A DNA stretch of 64,000 bases from RPQJ01 sp963731105 (GCA_963731105.1 CAVSUM010000016.1:62001-126000), one strand, 5' to 3'; shown: positions 36,286 to 50,610, counted from the first letter of the stretch. The notes: generated from the letters alone by a model not told the origin. Program-made: numbers and translations.

Positions 36286-37056
36286 TCAGAGCATCAGGGC
36301 CGTGAGGATGTAGTCGAGCACCAGCGTCACCACGGCGGAGATGACGACGGTGCGGGTGGTGGCGCGGGCCACCCCCTCGGCCGTGGGGTCGGCAGTGTAG
36401 CCTTCGAACACGGCGATCAGGCTGCACGACATGCCGAACACCAGGCCCTTGATCAGACCCTCGTGGACGTCGCCGGGTTCGACGGCGCCGCGCATCTGCG
36501 ACCAGAACTGCCCCTGGTCGATGCCGAAGAACTGCACGCCCACCAGTTGCACGCCGAACAGCGCCACGACGATGAAGATCGCGGTGAGCAGCGGCATGGC
36601 GATCAGTCCGCCGAGGAAGCGCGGCACGACGACGCGGCGCATCGGGTCCACGGCCATGACTTCCATCGCGGAGAGCTGGTCGGTGGCGCGCATCAGGCCG
36701 AGCTCCGAGGCGAGCGCGGTGCCGGCGCGCCCGGCGAACAGCAGCGCCGTGACCACCGGACCGAGTTCCTTGAGCAGCGACAGTGCCGCACCCACACCGA
36801 GCGCGTCCTCCGATCCGATGCGATGCAGCAGGTCGTAACCCTGCAGGCCGATGACCATGCCGATGAACAGGCCGCAGGTCATGATGATCACGAGCGACTG
36901 CGCGCCGGAGTGATAGACCTGCTCGACCACCAGCCGCGGGCGCAGCAACGCCGCTGGAGTCTGCCGCAGCACCTGCAGCGAGAACCACGCCAGGGCACCG
37001 AGGCGCTCGAGGAAGCGCCGCGTATTGCCGAACATCTCGGCCAGCAGGCTGGTCAT
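36286..37056 (-). CDS. mlaE: ABC transporter permease MlaE
   Basis: 256 residues with five to six membrane helices. The family signature LLFAGRAGTALASELGLMRATDQLSAME (split here only by position, about residues 110-137) and VPRFLGGLIAMPLLT are present. Permease subunit of the Mla lipid importer. It overlaps mlaF by 4 nt. Confidence 0.95.
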   Translation of the reverse strand: MTSLLAEMFGNTRRFLERLGALAWFSLQVLRQTPAALLRPRLVVEQVYHSGAQSLVIIMTCGLFIGMVIGLQGYDLLHRIGSEDALGVGAALSLLKELGPVVTALLFAGRAGTALASELGLMRATDQLSAMEVMAVDPMRRVVVPRFLGGLIAMPLLTAIFIVVALFGVQLVGVQFFGIDQGQFWSQMRGAVEPGDVHEGLIKGLVFGMSCSLIAVFEGYTADPTAEGVARATTRTVVISAVVTLVLDYILTALML

Positions 37057-37907
37057 GCGGCCTCCGACCGGTCGAGCAGCTGCGCCACGTAGTCGGGCGC
37101 GGGATAGTGGAACGGCACCGGGCCGTCGGCCAGGCCATCCATGAACTGGTGCACCACCGGCGACGGATGTTCGCGCAACTCGGCGGGCGTGCCGCTCGCC
37201 ACTACCTGCCCTCCGGAGAGGATGTAGCTCGAGTCGGCGATCTGCGAGATCTCGCGCACGTCGTGCGTGACCACCACGCTCGAGATGCCGAGCGCGTCGT
37301 TGAGCGAACGGATCAGCCGCATCACCACGCCCATCGAGATCGGGTCGAGGCCGGCGAACGGCTCGTCGTACAGCAGCAGCTGCGGGTCCATGACGATCGC
37401 GCGGGCGAGCGCCACGCGCCGCCCCATGCCGCCCGACAGCTGCTGGGGCTTGAGCCGCGCGGCGCCGCGCAGGCCCACGGCCTGCAGCTTGATGAGCACG
37501 ATGCTGCGCAGCAGCCGCTCCGGCAGCCGTGCGTGCTCGCGCAGCGGAAACGCGACGTTCTCGAACACGTCGAGGTCGGTGAGCAGCGCGCCGTTCTGGA
37601 ACAGCATGCCGATGCGCCGGCGCATGGCATACAGCTCGCGCCGGCTGAGGCCGGCGACGTCACGGCCTTCGACGACCACGCGGCCCGCGTCGGCCCGCAA
37701 CTGGCCCGTGATCAACCTGAGCAGCGTGGTCTTGCCGGTGCCGCTCGGGCCCATGATCGCCGTCACCTCGCCACGGCGGATGGCGATGTCGAGGCCGCGA
37801 AAGATCGGCTTGTCGTCGATCGCGAAATCGACGCCATGCAGGGCGGCAACGTTGTCGGCGTCCGCGGCCGGCGCGATGGCGCCCGCGGTCTGTAAGGTCT
37901 TGTTCAC
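37053..37907 (-). CDS. mlaF: ABC transporter ATPase MlaF
   Basis: 284 residues. Walker A GPSGTGKTT, signature LSGGMGRRVALARA, Walker B LLLYDEPFAGLDP, His switch VVVTHDV. First gene of mlaFEDCB. It diverges from the suf regulator across 192 bp. Confidence 0.96.
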   Translation of the reverse strand: MNKTLQTAGAIAPAADADNVAALHGVDFAIDDKPIFRGLDIAIRRGEVTAIMGPSGTGKTTLLRLITGQLRADAGRVVVEGRDVAGLSRRELYAMRRRIGMLFQNGALLTDLDVFENVAFPLREHARLPERLLRSIVLIKLQAVGLRGAARLKPQQLSGGMGRRVALARAIVMDPQLLLYDEPFAGLDPISMGVVMRLIRSLNDALGISSVVVTHDVREISQIADSSYILSGGQVVASGTPAELREHPSPVVHQFMDGLADGPVPFHYPAPDYVAQLLDRSEAA

Positions 37908-38060
37908 TGGCTGCTGTGCGGGCCTGCGCAGGCCGCCTCGGGAAATTCCAAAGGGCGCGGCGCGGGCCGGGTTCTGCGGTTGGACAGAGGAAAGTCTAGC
38001 AGGTTCAACGGGCTGGGCCTGCCCCGGCCACCGCGCGCGCCACCGCTTGGCGCGCCCGGC

Positions 38061-38081
38061 AGTATAGGACTAAAATTGTCC
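38061..38081 (+). promoter_or_regulatory. Promoter/operator of the suf operon
   Basis: TATAGG followed by the perfect inverted repeat GGACTAAAATTGTCC (38067-38081) lies 18 nt before the sufR-like ATG. The repeat overlaps the likely -10. Its GGAC-AT rich-GTCC form resembles sites bound by Rrf2/IscR-type Fe-S regulators, so autoregulation by the first gene is a reasonable inference. Confidence 0.6.
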
Positions 38082-38099
38082 CAATTCGAGGGCACGGCC

Positions 38100-38576
38100 A
38101 TGTTGCGTATCAGCAAGCTCACCGATTACGGCACGATGGTGCTCGCCTGCCTCGCCGCCCGGCCCGAGGAACGGCTCACCGCGACCACCGTGGCCGAGCG
38201 GACCCGGCTCGGCCTGCCGACGGTCAGCAAGCTGCTCAAGAACCTGCAGCGGGCCGGGCTGGTGACTTCGTCACGCGGTGCGCATGGCGGCTACCAGCTG
38301 GCGCGCCCGGCCGCGCGGATCAGTGCCGCCGAGATCATCGACGCAATCGAGGGCCCAGTGGCGATCACGGAGTGCAGTGGCGATCACAGCGCCTGCGACC
38401 TCGAGATGGTGTGCAGCACCGGCACCGCGTGGCAGCGCGTCAATGACGCCATTCGCCGCTCACTCGACGCGCTGTCGCTCGCGCAATTGAGCGGCCAGGA
38501 AGCCGTCGCCGTGTGGCGCCCCGAACTGGCGGCCGTACTTCGGCCGGTCCCGGTCGAACGCCCTGGCCGGATCTGA
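38100..38576 (+). CDS. Rrf2-family SUF Fe-S assembly regulator
   Basis: 158 residues with an N-terminal winged helix (MLRISKLTDYGTMVLACLAA, VSKLLKNLQRAGLVTSSRGA) and a three-Cys cluster site in ECSGDHSACDLEMVC. It belongs to the SUF-linked Rrf2 regulators found upstream of sufB in many Gammaproteobacteria. It probably senses Fe-S status and controls the operon via the inverted repeat just upstream. 10 nt before sufB. Confidence 0.9.
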   Translation: MLRISKLTDYGTMVLACLAARPEERLTATTVAERTRLGLPTVSKLLKNLQRAGLVTSSRGAHGGYQLARPAARISAAEIIDAIEGPVAITECSGDHSACDLEMVCSTGTAWQRVNDAIRRSLDALSLAQLSGQEAVAVWRPELAAVLRPVPVERPGRI

Positions 38577-38586
38577 GGAGACCCGC

Positions 38587-40032
<1,446 letters not shown>

Positions 40033-40054
40033 ACCAGCACCGGGACCCACGACC

Positions 40055-40806
<752 letters not shown>

Positions 40807-40810
<4 letters not shown>

Positions 40811-42092
40811 GCGCAGCCCCGACCGAACTGCTGGGCCATTACCGCGCCGCCTTCGAGGCCATGCGGGCTGGCCACGAGGCGAGCGCCGCGCAGCGGGCAG
40901 CGGCCTTCGACCGCTTCGCGACGCTGGGCTTCCCGGCCGCCCGTGACGAGGGCTGGAAATACACCAGCCTGCGCCGGCTCGAGTCGCGACGCTTTCCGGT
41001 CGGTGCGGGCGCAAGTGACGTTACCCTGCCCGCTTCGCTCGCGGCACACCGGCTGGTGATCGTGGACGGGCAGTTGCGGTCCGACCTGGCATCGCCGGGC
41101 GCACTGCCTGCCGGTGTGCGCGTCCGCAGCCTCGGGCAGGCCCATGCCGACGGCGAGTCCCTCGCCGCACTGCTGCGCGTGACCCAGGGCGGCGGTACCG
41201 AACGGTTCGCCGCGCTGAATGCCGCGCTGTGCCCGGACGTGGTGCTGCTCGACATCGCCGCACACGCCGTTGCCGAACCGCTCGAAGTGCTGGTCGCCAC
41301 CTCGGCCGGCGAACCCGGCATGAGCCATCCGCGGCTGGTGATCCGTGCCGCCACCGGCAGCACGTCGCGGATCATCGTGCGGCACCTGGGCGACGATGCC
41401 GAACGACTCGTGAATGCCGTGGTCGACGTCGAGGTCGGGCCGGATGCGGTCGTGCACCTCTACCGGATGCTCGACAGTGGCGAGCGGACCTTCCACATCG
41501 AGCGGCTCGAAGCGACCGTCGCGCAGCGTGGGCTGTTCGTCGCGCACGACGCCCAGCTCGGCGCCGGGCTCGCCCGCCTCGACCTGCACGCCCGTCTGGC
41601 CGCGCCGCAGGCGGCCGCCGAGCTGACCGGACTGTTCCTCGCCGACGGCACGCGGCACCTCGATACCCACGTCCACGTCGACCACCTCGCAGTCGCCACC
41701 CGCAGCCTGCAGGACTACCGCGGCATCGCCGCCGGTCGCGGCCGTGCCGTGTTCAACGGCAAGGCAGTCGTGCACGTGGATGCGCAGCAGTCGCAGGCAC
41801 GCCAGACGAGCCGCAACCTGCTGCTCACGGCGGGCGCCGAGATCGATACCAAGCCGGAGCTCGAGATCTACGCCGACGACGTGCAGTGCAGCCACGGCGC
41901 CACCACCGGCCAGCTCGATCCGGCGGCGCTCTTCTACCTGCGCTCCCGCGGCCTGACCGAGATCGAGGCGCGCAACGCACTCACCCGCGCCTTTACCGGC
42001 GCCGTGGTGTCGCGCATGGACCATGCGCCGTTCGCCCAGATGGTGCGCGACGCGCTCGACGCACGCCTCGCCGCGCTGCTGGAGACCCGGTC

Positions 42093-42096
<4 letters not shown>
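40807..42096 (+). CDS. sufD: Fe-S assembly protein SufD
   Basis: 429-residue SufB paralogue, the partner in the SufBC2D scaffold. Signature region near the C-terminus: YADDVQCSHGATTGQLDPAA followed by FYLRSRGL. The N-terminal helical part (DEGWKYTSLRRL) is typical. It overlaps sufC and sufS by 4 nt. Confidence 0.96.
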
Positions 42097-43351
<1,255 letters not shown>

Positions 43352-43352
<1 letters not shown>

Positions 43353-43798
43353 TGGACCTCAAGGACCTCTACCGCGACGTGATCGTGGACCACAACCGCA
43401 ATCCGCGGAACTTCCGGCCGATGCCCGACGCCGATCGCCACGCGGAGGGCTTCAACCCGCTGTGCGGCGACCGCCTCACGCTGTACGTCAAGCTCGACGG
43501 CGAGCGCATCAGCGACGTGTCGTTCCAGGGCAGCGGCTGCGCGATCTCGGTCGCATCGGCCTCGCTGCTCACCGAGAGCGTGCGGGGCCGCACCGTGCCC
43601 GAGGCGGAGCAGCTGTTCTCGAGCATGCACCAGCTGCTCACCCGTGACGACGCGGCGGTCGACCCCGCTGCGCTCGGCAAGCTCGCGGCGCTCTCGGGCG
43701 TGCGCGAGTTCCCGGCCCGCGTGAAGTGCGCGAGCCTCTGCTGGCACACCCTCGACGCCGCGCTGCACCGCGACGCCGAGCCCATTTCCACCGAGTGA
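43352..43798 (+). CDS. sufU: Zinc-dependent sulfurtransferase SufU
   Basis: 148 residues. Accepts persulfide sulfur from SufS. Cys residues NPLCGDRLTL, GSGCAIS and KCASLCWH with the Asp after the first Cys give the zinc site of SufU. An ~18-residue insertion between the second and third Cys relative to IscU is also a SufU trait. The ATG overlaps the sufS stop (TGATG). Confidence 0.95.
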
Positions 43799-43817
43799 CG
43801 ACCGACCCGGAGCGACC

Positions 43818-44369
43818 GTGTACCGATCCGACAACGAGCCCGTCACCATGACCCGCGACGTCGACGCGATCATCGTGCCCGCCGGCCTGAACGTGAAGCT
43901 GCGCGAGGGCCAGCAGGGTTTCATCACCCAGGCGCTCGGCGGCAGCTTCACCGTCTACGTCGAGGGCAACCTGTTCCGCATCGCCGGCAAGGACGCCGAT
44001 GCCCTCGGCAAGGAGGCGGCGGACATTCCGCACCTGCCGCCGAACGCCAGCGACGACGACGTGCGCGAGCTTGCCTGGCAGCAGATGAGGACCTGCTACG
44101 ACCCCGAGATCCCGATCAACATCATCGACCTCGGGCTGGTGTATTCGTGCGACGTGCACACCGAGGACGACGGCGACCGCGTCGTCGCCGTGACGATGAC
44201 CCTGACCGCACCGGGCTGCGGCATGGGCGACGTGCTGGTCGCCGACGTGCGCGAAAAGGTCGAGGTGATCCCCACCGTGAAGCGCGCCGACGTCGAGCTG
44301 GTGTTCGACCCGCCGTGGAACCAGTCGATGATGTCCGAGGCGGCACGCCTGCAGACGGGGATGATGTGA
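43818..44369 (+). CDS. sufT: Fe-S assembly protein SufT
   Basis: 183 residues. Unique N-terminal segment followed by a MIP18/DUF59 domain (CYDPEIPINIIDLGLVYSC) with the conserved LTAPGCGMG cysteine. SufT helps mature some Fe-S proteins in other bacteria. 19 nt after sufU; its stop overlaps the next GTG (GTGA). Confidence 0.92.
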   Translation: MYRSDNEPVTMTRDVDAIIVPAGLNVKLREGQQGFITQALGGSFTVYVEGNLFRIAGKDADALGKEAADIPHLPPNASDDDVRELAWQQMRTCYDPEIPINIIDLGLVYSCDVHTEDDGDRVVAVTMTLTAPGCGMGDVLVADVREKVEVIPTVKRADVELVFDPPWNQSMMSEAARLQTGMM

Positions 44370-44677
44370 GCTGGGTGCGCGTTGCGCCCGCGGCGTCGAT
44401 CGCGCCCGGGGACTACGCCACGGCTGAGCTCGCGCACGGTTTCGTCGCGGTGTTCAACATCGACGGCGAGTTCTTCGCCATCGACGACGTCTGCACGCAC
44501 GACGGCGGCGGCCTCGCCGGCGGCGCGATCGAGGACCACCAGGTGATCTGCCCGCGTCACGGCGCGCGCTTCTGCCTGCGCACCGGCGCAGCACTCTCAC
44601 CGCCGGCCTACGAGGCCGTGCGCAGCTACGCTACCCGGGTCCTCGACGGCATGGTGGAGGTCGAGGACTCGCCATGA
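44366..44677 (+). CDS. Small Rieske [2Fe-2S] ferredoxin
   Basis: 103 residues, a single Rieske domain with CTHDGGG and CPRHGARF supplying the Cys/His pairs. It resembles the ferredoxins of ring-hydroxylating dioxygenases and NirD-like proteins, but no oxygenase lies near. Coupling to sufT (GTGA) and to the next gene (ATGA) makes it part of the suf operon, perhaps as an electron donor or an acceptor of finished clusters; that is inference. Confidence 0.9.
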   Translation: MSWVRVAPAASIAPGDYATAELAHGFVAVFNIDGEFFAIDDVCTHDGGGLAGGAIEDHQVICPRHGARFCLRTGAALSPPAYEAVRSYATRVLDGMVEVEDSP

Positions 44678-45171
44678 AGCGGCTGACGCTGGTGCGGCAC
44701 GCCAAGTCCGACTGGTCGTTGCCGGGGCAGGACGACTGGGACCGGCCACTCAACAAGCGCGGCCAGCGCGACGCGCCGGACATGGCGCGGCGGCTGCGCT
44801 CGCGGCGCCTGAAGCCCGACCTGATCCTGTCGAGTCCCGCGGTGCGGGCATTGACGACTGCGAGCGTCATGGCGCGCGAACTGAAGGTCGCCGCGACGCA
44901 CGTGCTGCAGGACGAACGCCTCTACCTCGCCTCGCCCGCCGACCTGCTCGCGGTAATCCGCGAGCACGGCGGCACGGCGCGGCACGTCATGGTGTTCGGC
45001 CACAATCCCGGCATGACCGAGTGCGCCAACCGCCTCTCGGCCGGCGACCACATCGACAACCTGCCGACCTGCGGGGTGTTCACCGCGCAGTTCGACCTCG
45101 CCGACTGGTCGGCGCTCGACTGGGGTGGCGGGCAGGACGCCGAGTTCGACTACCCGAAGAACCACCCGTAG
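44674..45171 (+). CDS. sixA: SixA-type phosphohistidine phosphatase
   Basis: 165 residues. Catalytic LVRHAKSDW at residue 6 and the second His in VFGHNPGMTE. SixA in E. coli dephosphorylates NPr of the nitrogen PTS; the role here is unproven. It overlaps the Rieske stop by 4 nt and ends the suf operon, 8 nt before the stop of the convergent next gene. Confidence 0.88.
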   Translation: MKRLTLVRHAKSDWSLPGQDDWDRPLNKRGQRDAPDMARRLRSRRLKPDLILSSPAVRALTTASVMARELKVAATHVLQDERLYLASPADLLAVIREHGGTARHVMVFGHNPGMTECANRLSAGDHIDNLPTCGVFTAQFDLADWSALDWGGGQDAEFDYPKNHP

Positions 45172-45179
45172 CCGCGTTT

Positions 45180-45590
45180 CTACTTGCTCTTGACCGGCGT
45201 GGTGGACGTCGCGACGACCTGCCACTGGCCGCTCTTTCGCGACCACACGTGCAGGCTGTAATGGGCCTCCGCACCCGTGGTCCGGTGCGTCATGACGGCC
45301 GTGTCCTTGTCCAGGAAGCTGACCGTGTAGTCCATCGACTCGTACTTGGTGCCGGCCGGCACGGGTTCAGTCGCTGCCAGCTCGCCCTTCTTGTCGGTGA
45401 CGCCCTGGTCGCTCACGGACACCAGGTTATCAGCGAGCAACTTCGCCACGGCCTCGCGGTCGCCCTTGACGCCCGCGGCGCCCCAGGCCTTGTCGCGCGC
45501 AATGAGATCGGCCTTGTCGTCCGCGTAAGCGGTCACGCCGAACCCGGCCAGCAGCACGCCGACCAAAGCTACCAATGAAATCTTTCGCAT
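45180..45590 (-). CDS. Secreted NTF2-like (DUF4440/SnoaL fold) protein
   Basis: 136 residues from the ATG giving MRKISLVALVGVLLAGFGVT (signal peptide, cleaved after AYA). The mature part has the NTF2-like pattern: LIARDKAWGAAGVKGDREAV, LLADNLVSVSDQG and WSRKSGQWQVVATSTTPV. These domains bind small ligands or act as enzymes; nothing here indicates which. The ~290 bp upstream hold no gene I can see. Confidence 0.8.
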   Translation of the reverse strand: MRKISLVALVGVLLAGFGVTAYADDKADLIARDKAWGAAGVKGDREAVAKLLADNLVSVSDQGVTDKKGELAATEPVPAGTKYESMDYTVSFLDKDTAVMTHRTTGAEAHYSLHVWSRKSGQWQVVATSTTPVKSK

Positions 45591-45889
45591 GTGATCCTCC
45601 CCGAATGCTGCCCGGACCCGGACGATGCGGCACAGCACTCGCTGCTGCCGGCGTCTTGAGCAGGTGTTATTGGTTGTCGAAGGCCGTATTCACCTTAGGC
45701 CTTTCAGTTGCAACAAGTCAAAGCGCCAGCAATGGGTTGGCGTGCAGCGATGCCACCGTCCCCGCGGCATCCTGCTGTTGCGCTGCAACTTGACTGCACC
45801 GCCACCCCGGCGTACCTGCTGGAACTGCTGCCGATGCAAGTCGGCCGCGGCTGTGTTGCACCATCCGCAGGCGCAGGAGGGACATGGCG

Positions 45890-46261
45890 ATGACTCAACA
45901 ACGACAACTGACCGAGCACAAGACGTTCGCCCACCCCGACGAGACTCGAACCTTCCCGCATGGCCGGGCCGAGATCCTGAACATCGGCCATGGCACGGTC
46001 GGCCGGCTGGTCTTCGAACCCGGCTGGCGCTGGTCGAACGACGTGAAGCCGATCGTTCACACCGACAGTTGCCACGCGCCGCATTTCCAGTACCACGTGA
46101 GTGGCCGGCTCGCGATCCGCATGGACGACGGTACCGAGATGGTCGCCGGGCCTGGCGACGTCACGTCGCTGCCGAGCGGCCACGATGCCTGGGTCGTGGG
46201 CAATGAACCGGTCGTCGTGATCGACTGGTTTGGCGCCAGCAATTACGCGATCGACGCCTGA
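45890..46261 (+). CDS. Single-domain cupin protein
   Basis: About 123 residues. Cupin motif 1 CHAPHFQYHVSGRLAIRMDD and motif 2 GPGDVTSLPSGHDAWVVGNE give a metal-binding beta barrel. A second ATG six bases upstream (45884) is possible. The function is unknown; such proteins include small dioxygenases and sensors. Converges with the SDR gene. Confidence 0.85.
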   Translation: MTQQRQLTEHKTFAHPDETRTFPHGRAEILNIGHGTVGRLVFEPGWRWSNDVKPIVHTDSCHAPHFQYHVSGRLAIRMDDGTEMVAGPGDVTSLPSGHDAWVVGNEPVVVIDWFGASNYAIDA

Positions 46262-46270
46262 TTCAGTCCT

Positions 46271-46978
46271 TCAACCCCGACCGAACACGGGAATCGAGGC
46301 GCCCGTAACCGCGCGCGCCGCGTCGGAGGCGAGGAATACGATCACGTCGGCGATCGCCTCGGGCGCGACCCAGCGGGCGACATCCGCATCCGGCATGTCG
46401 GCGCGGTTGCGCGGCGTATCGATGGTCCCGGGCAGCACGGCGTTGACGCGCACACCGCGGTCCTTCACTTCCTCGGCGAGGCTCTCGGTCAGGCGCTGCA
46501 CGCCAGCCTTCGACGCCGTATACGCGCCCATGCCGGCCGCGGCCCGCGCCGCGGCGGCACCGGCGCCGATGTTGACGATGCAGCCCGCGCCGCGCTCAAG
46601 CAGTGCGGGCAACGCGGCCTTGCAGCACACCACCGCCGTGCGCAGGTTCATGGCGAACATCTGGTCCCAGGTGTCGGGGTCACCGTCCTCGACCTTCTCC
46701 CAGCGGAAGCCACCCGCAACGTTGACCAGCACGTCGATGCCGCCGAAACGCATGGCGGTTGCCGCGATCGCGCGGCGCGTCGCCTCGACGTCGCTCAGGT
46801 CCACGCCTCCCAGCAGCAGGTGCGACTCGTCGAGCCGCTCGCGCAATGCCGCCGGTGGCTGCACCGCAACGTCGAGCAGCGCGAGCCGCGCGCCCCGCGC
46901 TGCAAACGCTACGGCAACCGCCTGACCGAGGGCGCCGAACGCGCCGGTGATGACGACCACGGGGGTGGAAGAATTCAT
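46271..46978 (-). CDS. Short-chain dehydrogenase/reductase
   Basis: 235 residues. NAD(P) motif TGAFGALGQAVA, NVAGG, catalytic YTASKAG and LPGTIDTP. The last Gly of the usual TGxxxGxG motif is kept. The substrate is not evident. A heptamer-armed palindrome separates it from sdaA upstream; GGAG precedes its ATG. Confidence 0.9.
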   Translation of the reverse strand: MNSSTPVVVITGAFGALGQAVAVAFAARGARLALLDVAVQPPAALRERLDESHLLLGGVDLSDVEATRRAIAATAMRFGGIDVLVNVAGGFRWEKVEDGDPDTWDQMFAMNLRTAVVCCKAALPALLERGAGCIVNIGAGAAAARAAAGMGAYTASKAGVQRLTESLAEEVKDRGVRVNAVLPGTIDTPRNRADMPDADVARWVAPEAIADVIVFLASDAARAVTGASIPVFGRG

Positions 46979-47000
46979 CAGTAGCTCTCCGTAGCAAGAA

Positions 47001-47081
47001 AGCGGATAGCGGATAGTGAAGAGACCGGAGTCGCAGCGCGACGACTCCCTTCCGGCACTATCCGCTATCCGCTATCCGCTT
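47001..47081. repeat. Heptamer-armed palindromic element, C-type copy (sdaA-SDR gap)
   Basis: Left arm 2 x GCGGATA (47002-47015), right arm 3 x TATCCGC (47059-47079). The core holds a GGAGTCG / CGACTCC hairpin. It begins 4 nt after the sdaA stop and ends 23 nt before the SDR start. The core shares the motif TAGT-N-AAGAGRCCGR with the G-type copies. Confidence 0.92.
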
Positions 47082-47083
47082 CC

Positions 47084-48455
<1,372 letters not shown>

Positions 48456-48461
48456 GCGGAA

Positions 48462-48614
48462 GCGGATAGCGGATAGCGGATAGCGGATAGCGGATAGTAC
48501 AGCGTGGGCGCATGAACCGTGCAGCCACACCGCAGGACCTGACGCGAAGAACAACTGTCGCACCCGACGCCGCAATCCCCTCCTACTATCCGCTATCCGC
48601 TATCCGCTATCCGC
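48462..48614. repeat. Heptamer-armed palindromic element, long C-type copy (DUF481-sdaA gap)
   Basis: Left arm 5 x GCGGATA (48462-48496), right arm 4 x TATCCGC (48587-48614), enclosing a 90-bp core without the usual strong inner hairpin. The right edge lies 5 nt from the DUF481 stop and the left edge 6 nt from the sdaA start. Confidence 0.92.
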
Positions 48615-48619
48615 TTCCC

Positions 48620-49330
48620 CTACTTCATCTCGTAGATCAGGCCGACCGTCGCGAGCGTGTCGGTCTTCTCCGTGCCGGGCACCTCGTTGGTGTTGTGCCG
48701 CACCTGGTAGCCGAGGCGCAGCGCCAGCGTGCCGTTGATCGCCACCTCGAGCCCGAGATCGTTCTGCAGGTAGGTGTTGTCGGAGCCGGTCTCGACCAGG
48801 AACCGCTCGACGATCTTGGTGGTCTCGGTGAGCTGGTGGTCGAGGCCAAGGTCGCCACGGAAGATCAGGCCGTCCTCGGACTCGCCCGATTCCAGCAGCT
48901 TGGCGAAGCGATAGCCGGGGCCGCCCTGCACCCAGAACTTGGTCTGCTCGGTGTCGACGATCCGGTAGCCGAGACCGCCCGCGAGCGAGGCCTGGTAGTC
49001 GTAGGCGCTGAAGCGATCGTCCTCGTAGCGGCCCGCGCCGAAGCCGTAGGCGCGCTCGGTGAACGAGTAATTCGACTGGCCGCGCAATTCCCAGCGCTGC
49101 GCCGTGGCCACGTTGCCGTCGTTGCCGTAGTTGCCCGCGAAGCCGAGCATGTGCTTCCAGTCGCCGCTGGCGTAATTGAGCGCGAGCGCGGCGTTGACGG
49201 CCTCGTTCTCGCTGTTGCCGCTCGCGAACGAGCCGCCGAGTTCGCCCTTGCCCGTCCAGTCGGCGAGCGCGGCGCTGCTGAAGCCCGACGTCGCCACTGC
49301 GAGCAGGCCAAGGACCATGTTGCGGTTCAT
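48620..49330 (-). CDS. DUF481 outer-membrane protein (YdiY-like)
   Basis: 236 residues. Signal peptide to AALA (about 24), then a beta-barrel with alternating aromatic strands (WTGKGELGGSFASGNSENEA, YGFGAGRYEDDRFSAYDYQA) and a terminal aromatic-rich strand LATVGLIYEMK. DUF481 proteins are salt- or stress-related porin-like barrels of unknown transport role. AGGAG precedes the ATG. It diverges from cnoX. Confidence 0.88.
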   Translation of the reverse strand: MNRNMVLGLLAVATSGFSSAALADWTGKGELGGSFASGNSENEAVNAALALNYASGDWKHMLGFAGNYGNDGNVATAQRWELRGQSNYSFTERAYGFGAGRYEDDRFSAYDYQASLAGGLGYRIVDTEQTKFWVQGGPGYRFAKLLESGESEDGLIFRGDLGLDHQLTETTKIVERFLVETGSDNTYLQNDLGLEVAINGTLALRLGYQVRHNTNEVPGTEKTDTLATVGLIYEMK

Positions 49331-49459
49331 CTCATCGGACTCCTGTGTTCGCTGCCACCAGGCAAGCGGCGGGCGATTATAGCCGAGGCCCGGGCAAGCG
49401 CTCTTGCGGCCGGTCGCCCCACACGCCCACAATTTCCGGACCGCAACCGAGGAGACGAT

Positions 49460-50236
49460 ATGGCGGACGCTGCCTGGAAGATCGTGGCCACCGAACAGAA
49501 TTTCGCCGAGGTCGTCGTCGGCGCCTCCGCCCAGCAGCCCGTCCTGGTGGACTTCTGGGCGCCCTGGTGCGGGCCGTGCCGCACGCTGATGCCGATGCTC
49601 GATCGCATCGCCGACGACTACGCCGGCCGCTTCACGCTCGCCAAGGTGAACACCGACGAGGCGCAGACCATCGCCGGGCAGTTCGGCATTCGCAGCATCC
49701 CGACCGTGATGCTGTTCCACCACGGGCAGGTGGTCGAGCAGTTCGTCGGCGTGCAACCGGAGGCCGCCATCCGGGCGCTGCTCGACAAGCACCTCGGTGC
49801 CGCGGCCGAGCCCGATGCGACCCACGCGGGGCTCGAGCAGGCCGCCACCGCGCTGGAACGGCGCGACGCCGTGGCCGCCGCCGAGGCCATCCGCGAGCTC
49901 GAGGCGGTTGCCGCCGACCACCCGGCCCTCGGGCTCCTTCGAGCGCAACTGGCCTTCGTCGAGGCCGCGAACGCCGAGCCCGACGTCCCGGGCCTGCGGG
50001 TCCGCCTCGAACGCGACCCGGCGGACGCCGCAGCGCGGCACGCCCTGGCCGCGCACCACGCGCTGGCTGGCGACTTCGCCACCGCCTGCGCGGAGTGGCT
50101 CGAGCTGATGCGCCGCGACCGCCGCTACGGCGACGACCTTGCCCGCCGCAGCCTGCTAATGGCCTTCGCCGCGCTCGGCGAGGGCCACGAGCTGACGCTC
50201 GCCACCCGGCGGCGCATGGCCACCCTGCTGCACTGA
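49460..50236 (+). CDS. cnoX: Thioredoxin-TPR co-chaperone (CnoX/YbbN)
   Basis: 258 residues. N-terminal thioredoxin domain with WAPWCGPCR, then a TPR-like helical half (about 120-258). E. coli CnoX has lost the redox pair (SxxC), but this protein keeps a full CGPC and may be an active reductase as well as a holdase. GAGGAG lies 5-9 nt before the ATG. Monocistronic. Confidence 0.9.
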   Translation: MADAAWKIVATEQNFAEVVVGASAQQPVLVDFWAPWCGPCRTLMPMLDRIADDYAGRFTLAKVNTDEAQTIAGQFGIRSIPTVMLFHHGQVVEQFVGVQPEAAIRALLDKHLGAAAEPDATHAGLEQAATALERRDAVAAAEAIRELEAVAADHPALGLLRAQLAFVEAANAEPDVPGLRVRLERDPADAAARHALAAHHALAGDFATACAEWLELMRRDRRYGDDLARRSLLMAFAALGEGHELTLATRRRMATLLH

Positions 50237-50350
50237 GGCCCGGCGTCGGCGCATCCCGGCGCATCCATGGTCTTGCGGTCTTGCCCACTCCCGCGGCGCG
50301 AAGTATAAGTCGCGCGAAACGGGGCATTGGGGAGCCACCTGGGTTTTTCG

Positions 50351-50602
50351 ATGAGCGAGAAGCCTGATTCGGATGCGTTCGAGGATGAGGACGGCGAGGA
50401 AGTCACCGGCGACGAGGAATCGCTCGACGTCGATCGCCTGATGCAGGACCTCGACAAGCGCAAACGCGGCGCGGCGCGCGGCGCCGAACCCGCGTGGCGC
50501 AAGCTCGAGCGCCTGCGCGAGCAGAAGCGCACCTCCGAGCTGCTGCTCGACTTCGACGATTACGACATCGGCGACGGAGGCGCGCCCCGCCGCCGGCGCT
50601 GA
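50351..50602 (+). CDS. Small acidic conserved protein (PA3496-like)
   Basis: 83 residues from the ATG giving MSEKPDSDAFEDEDGEEVTG: an acidic N-terminus, then a basic helix (RKLERLREQKRTSELLLDFD) and YDIGDGG. It resembles the short PA3496-type family of Gammaproteobacteria that has no established function. An upstream in-frame ATG (50327) is less likely. Confidence 0.6.
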   Translation: MSEKPDSDAFEDEDGEEVTGDEESLDVDRLMQDLDKRKRGAARGAEPAWRKLERLREQKRTSELLLDFDDYDIGDGGAPRRRR

Positions 50603-50610
50603 GGCCGGCC

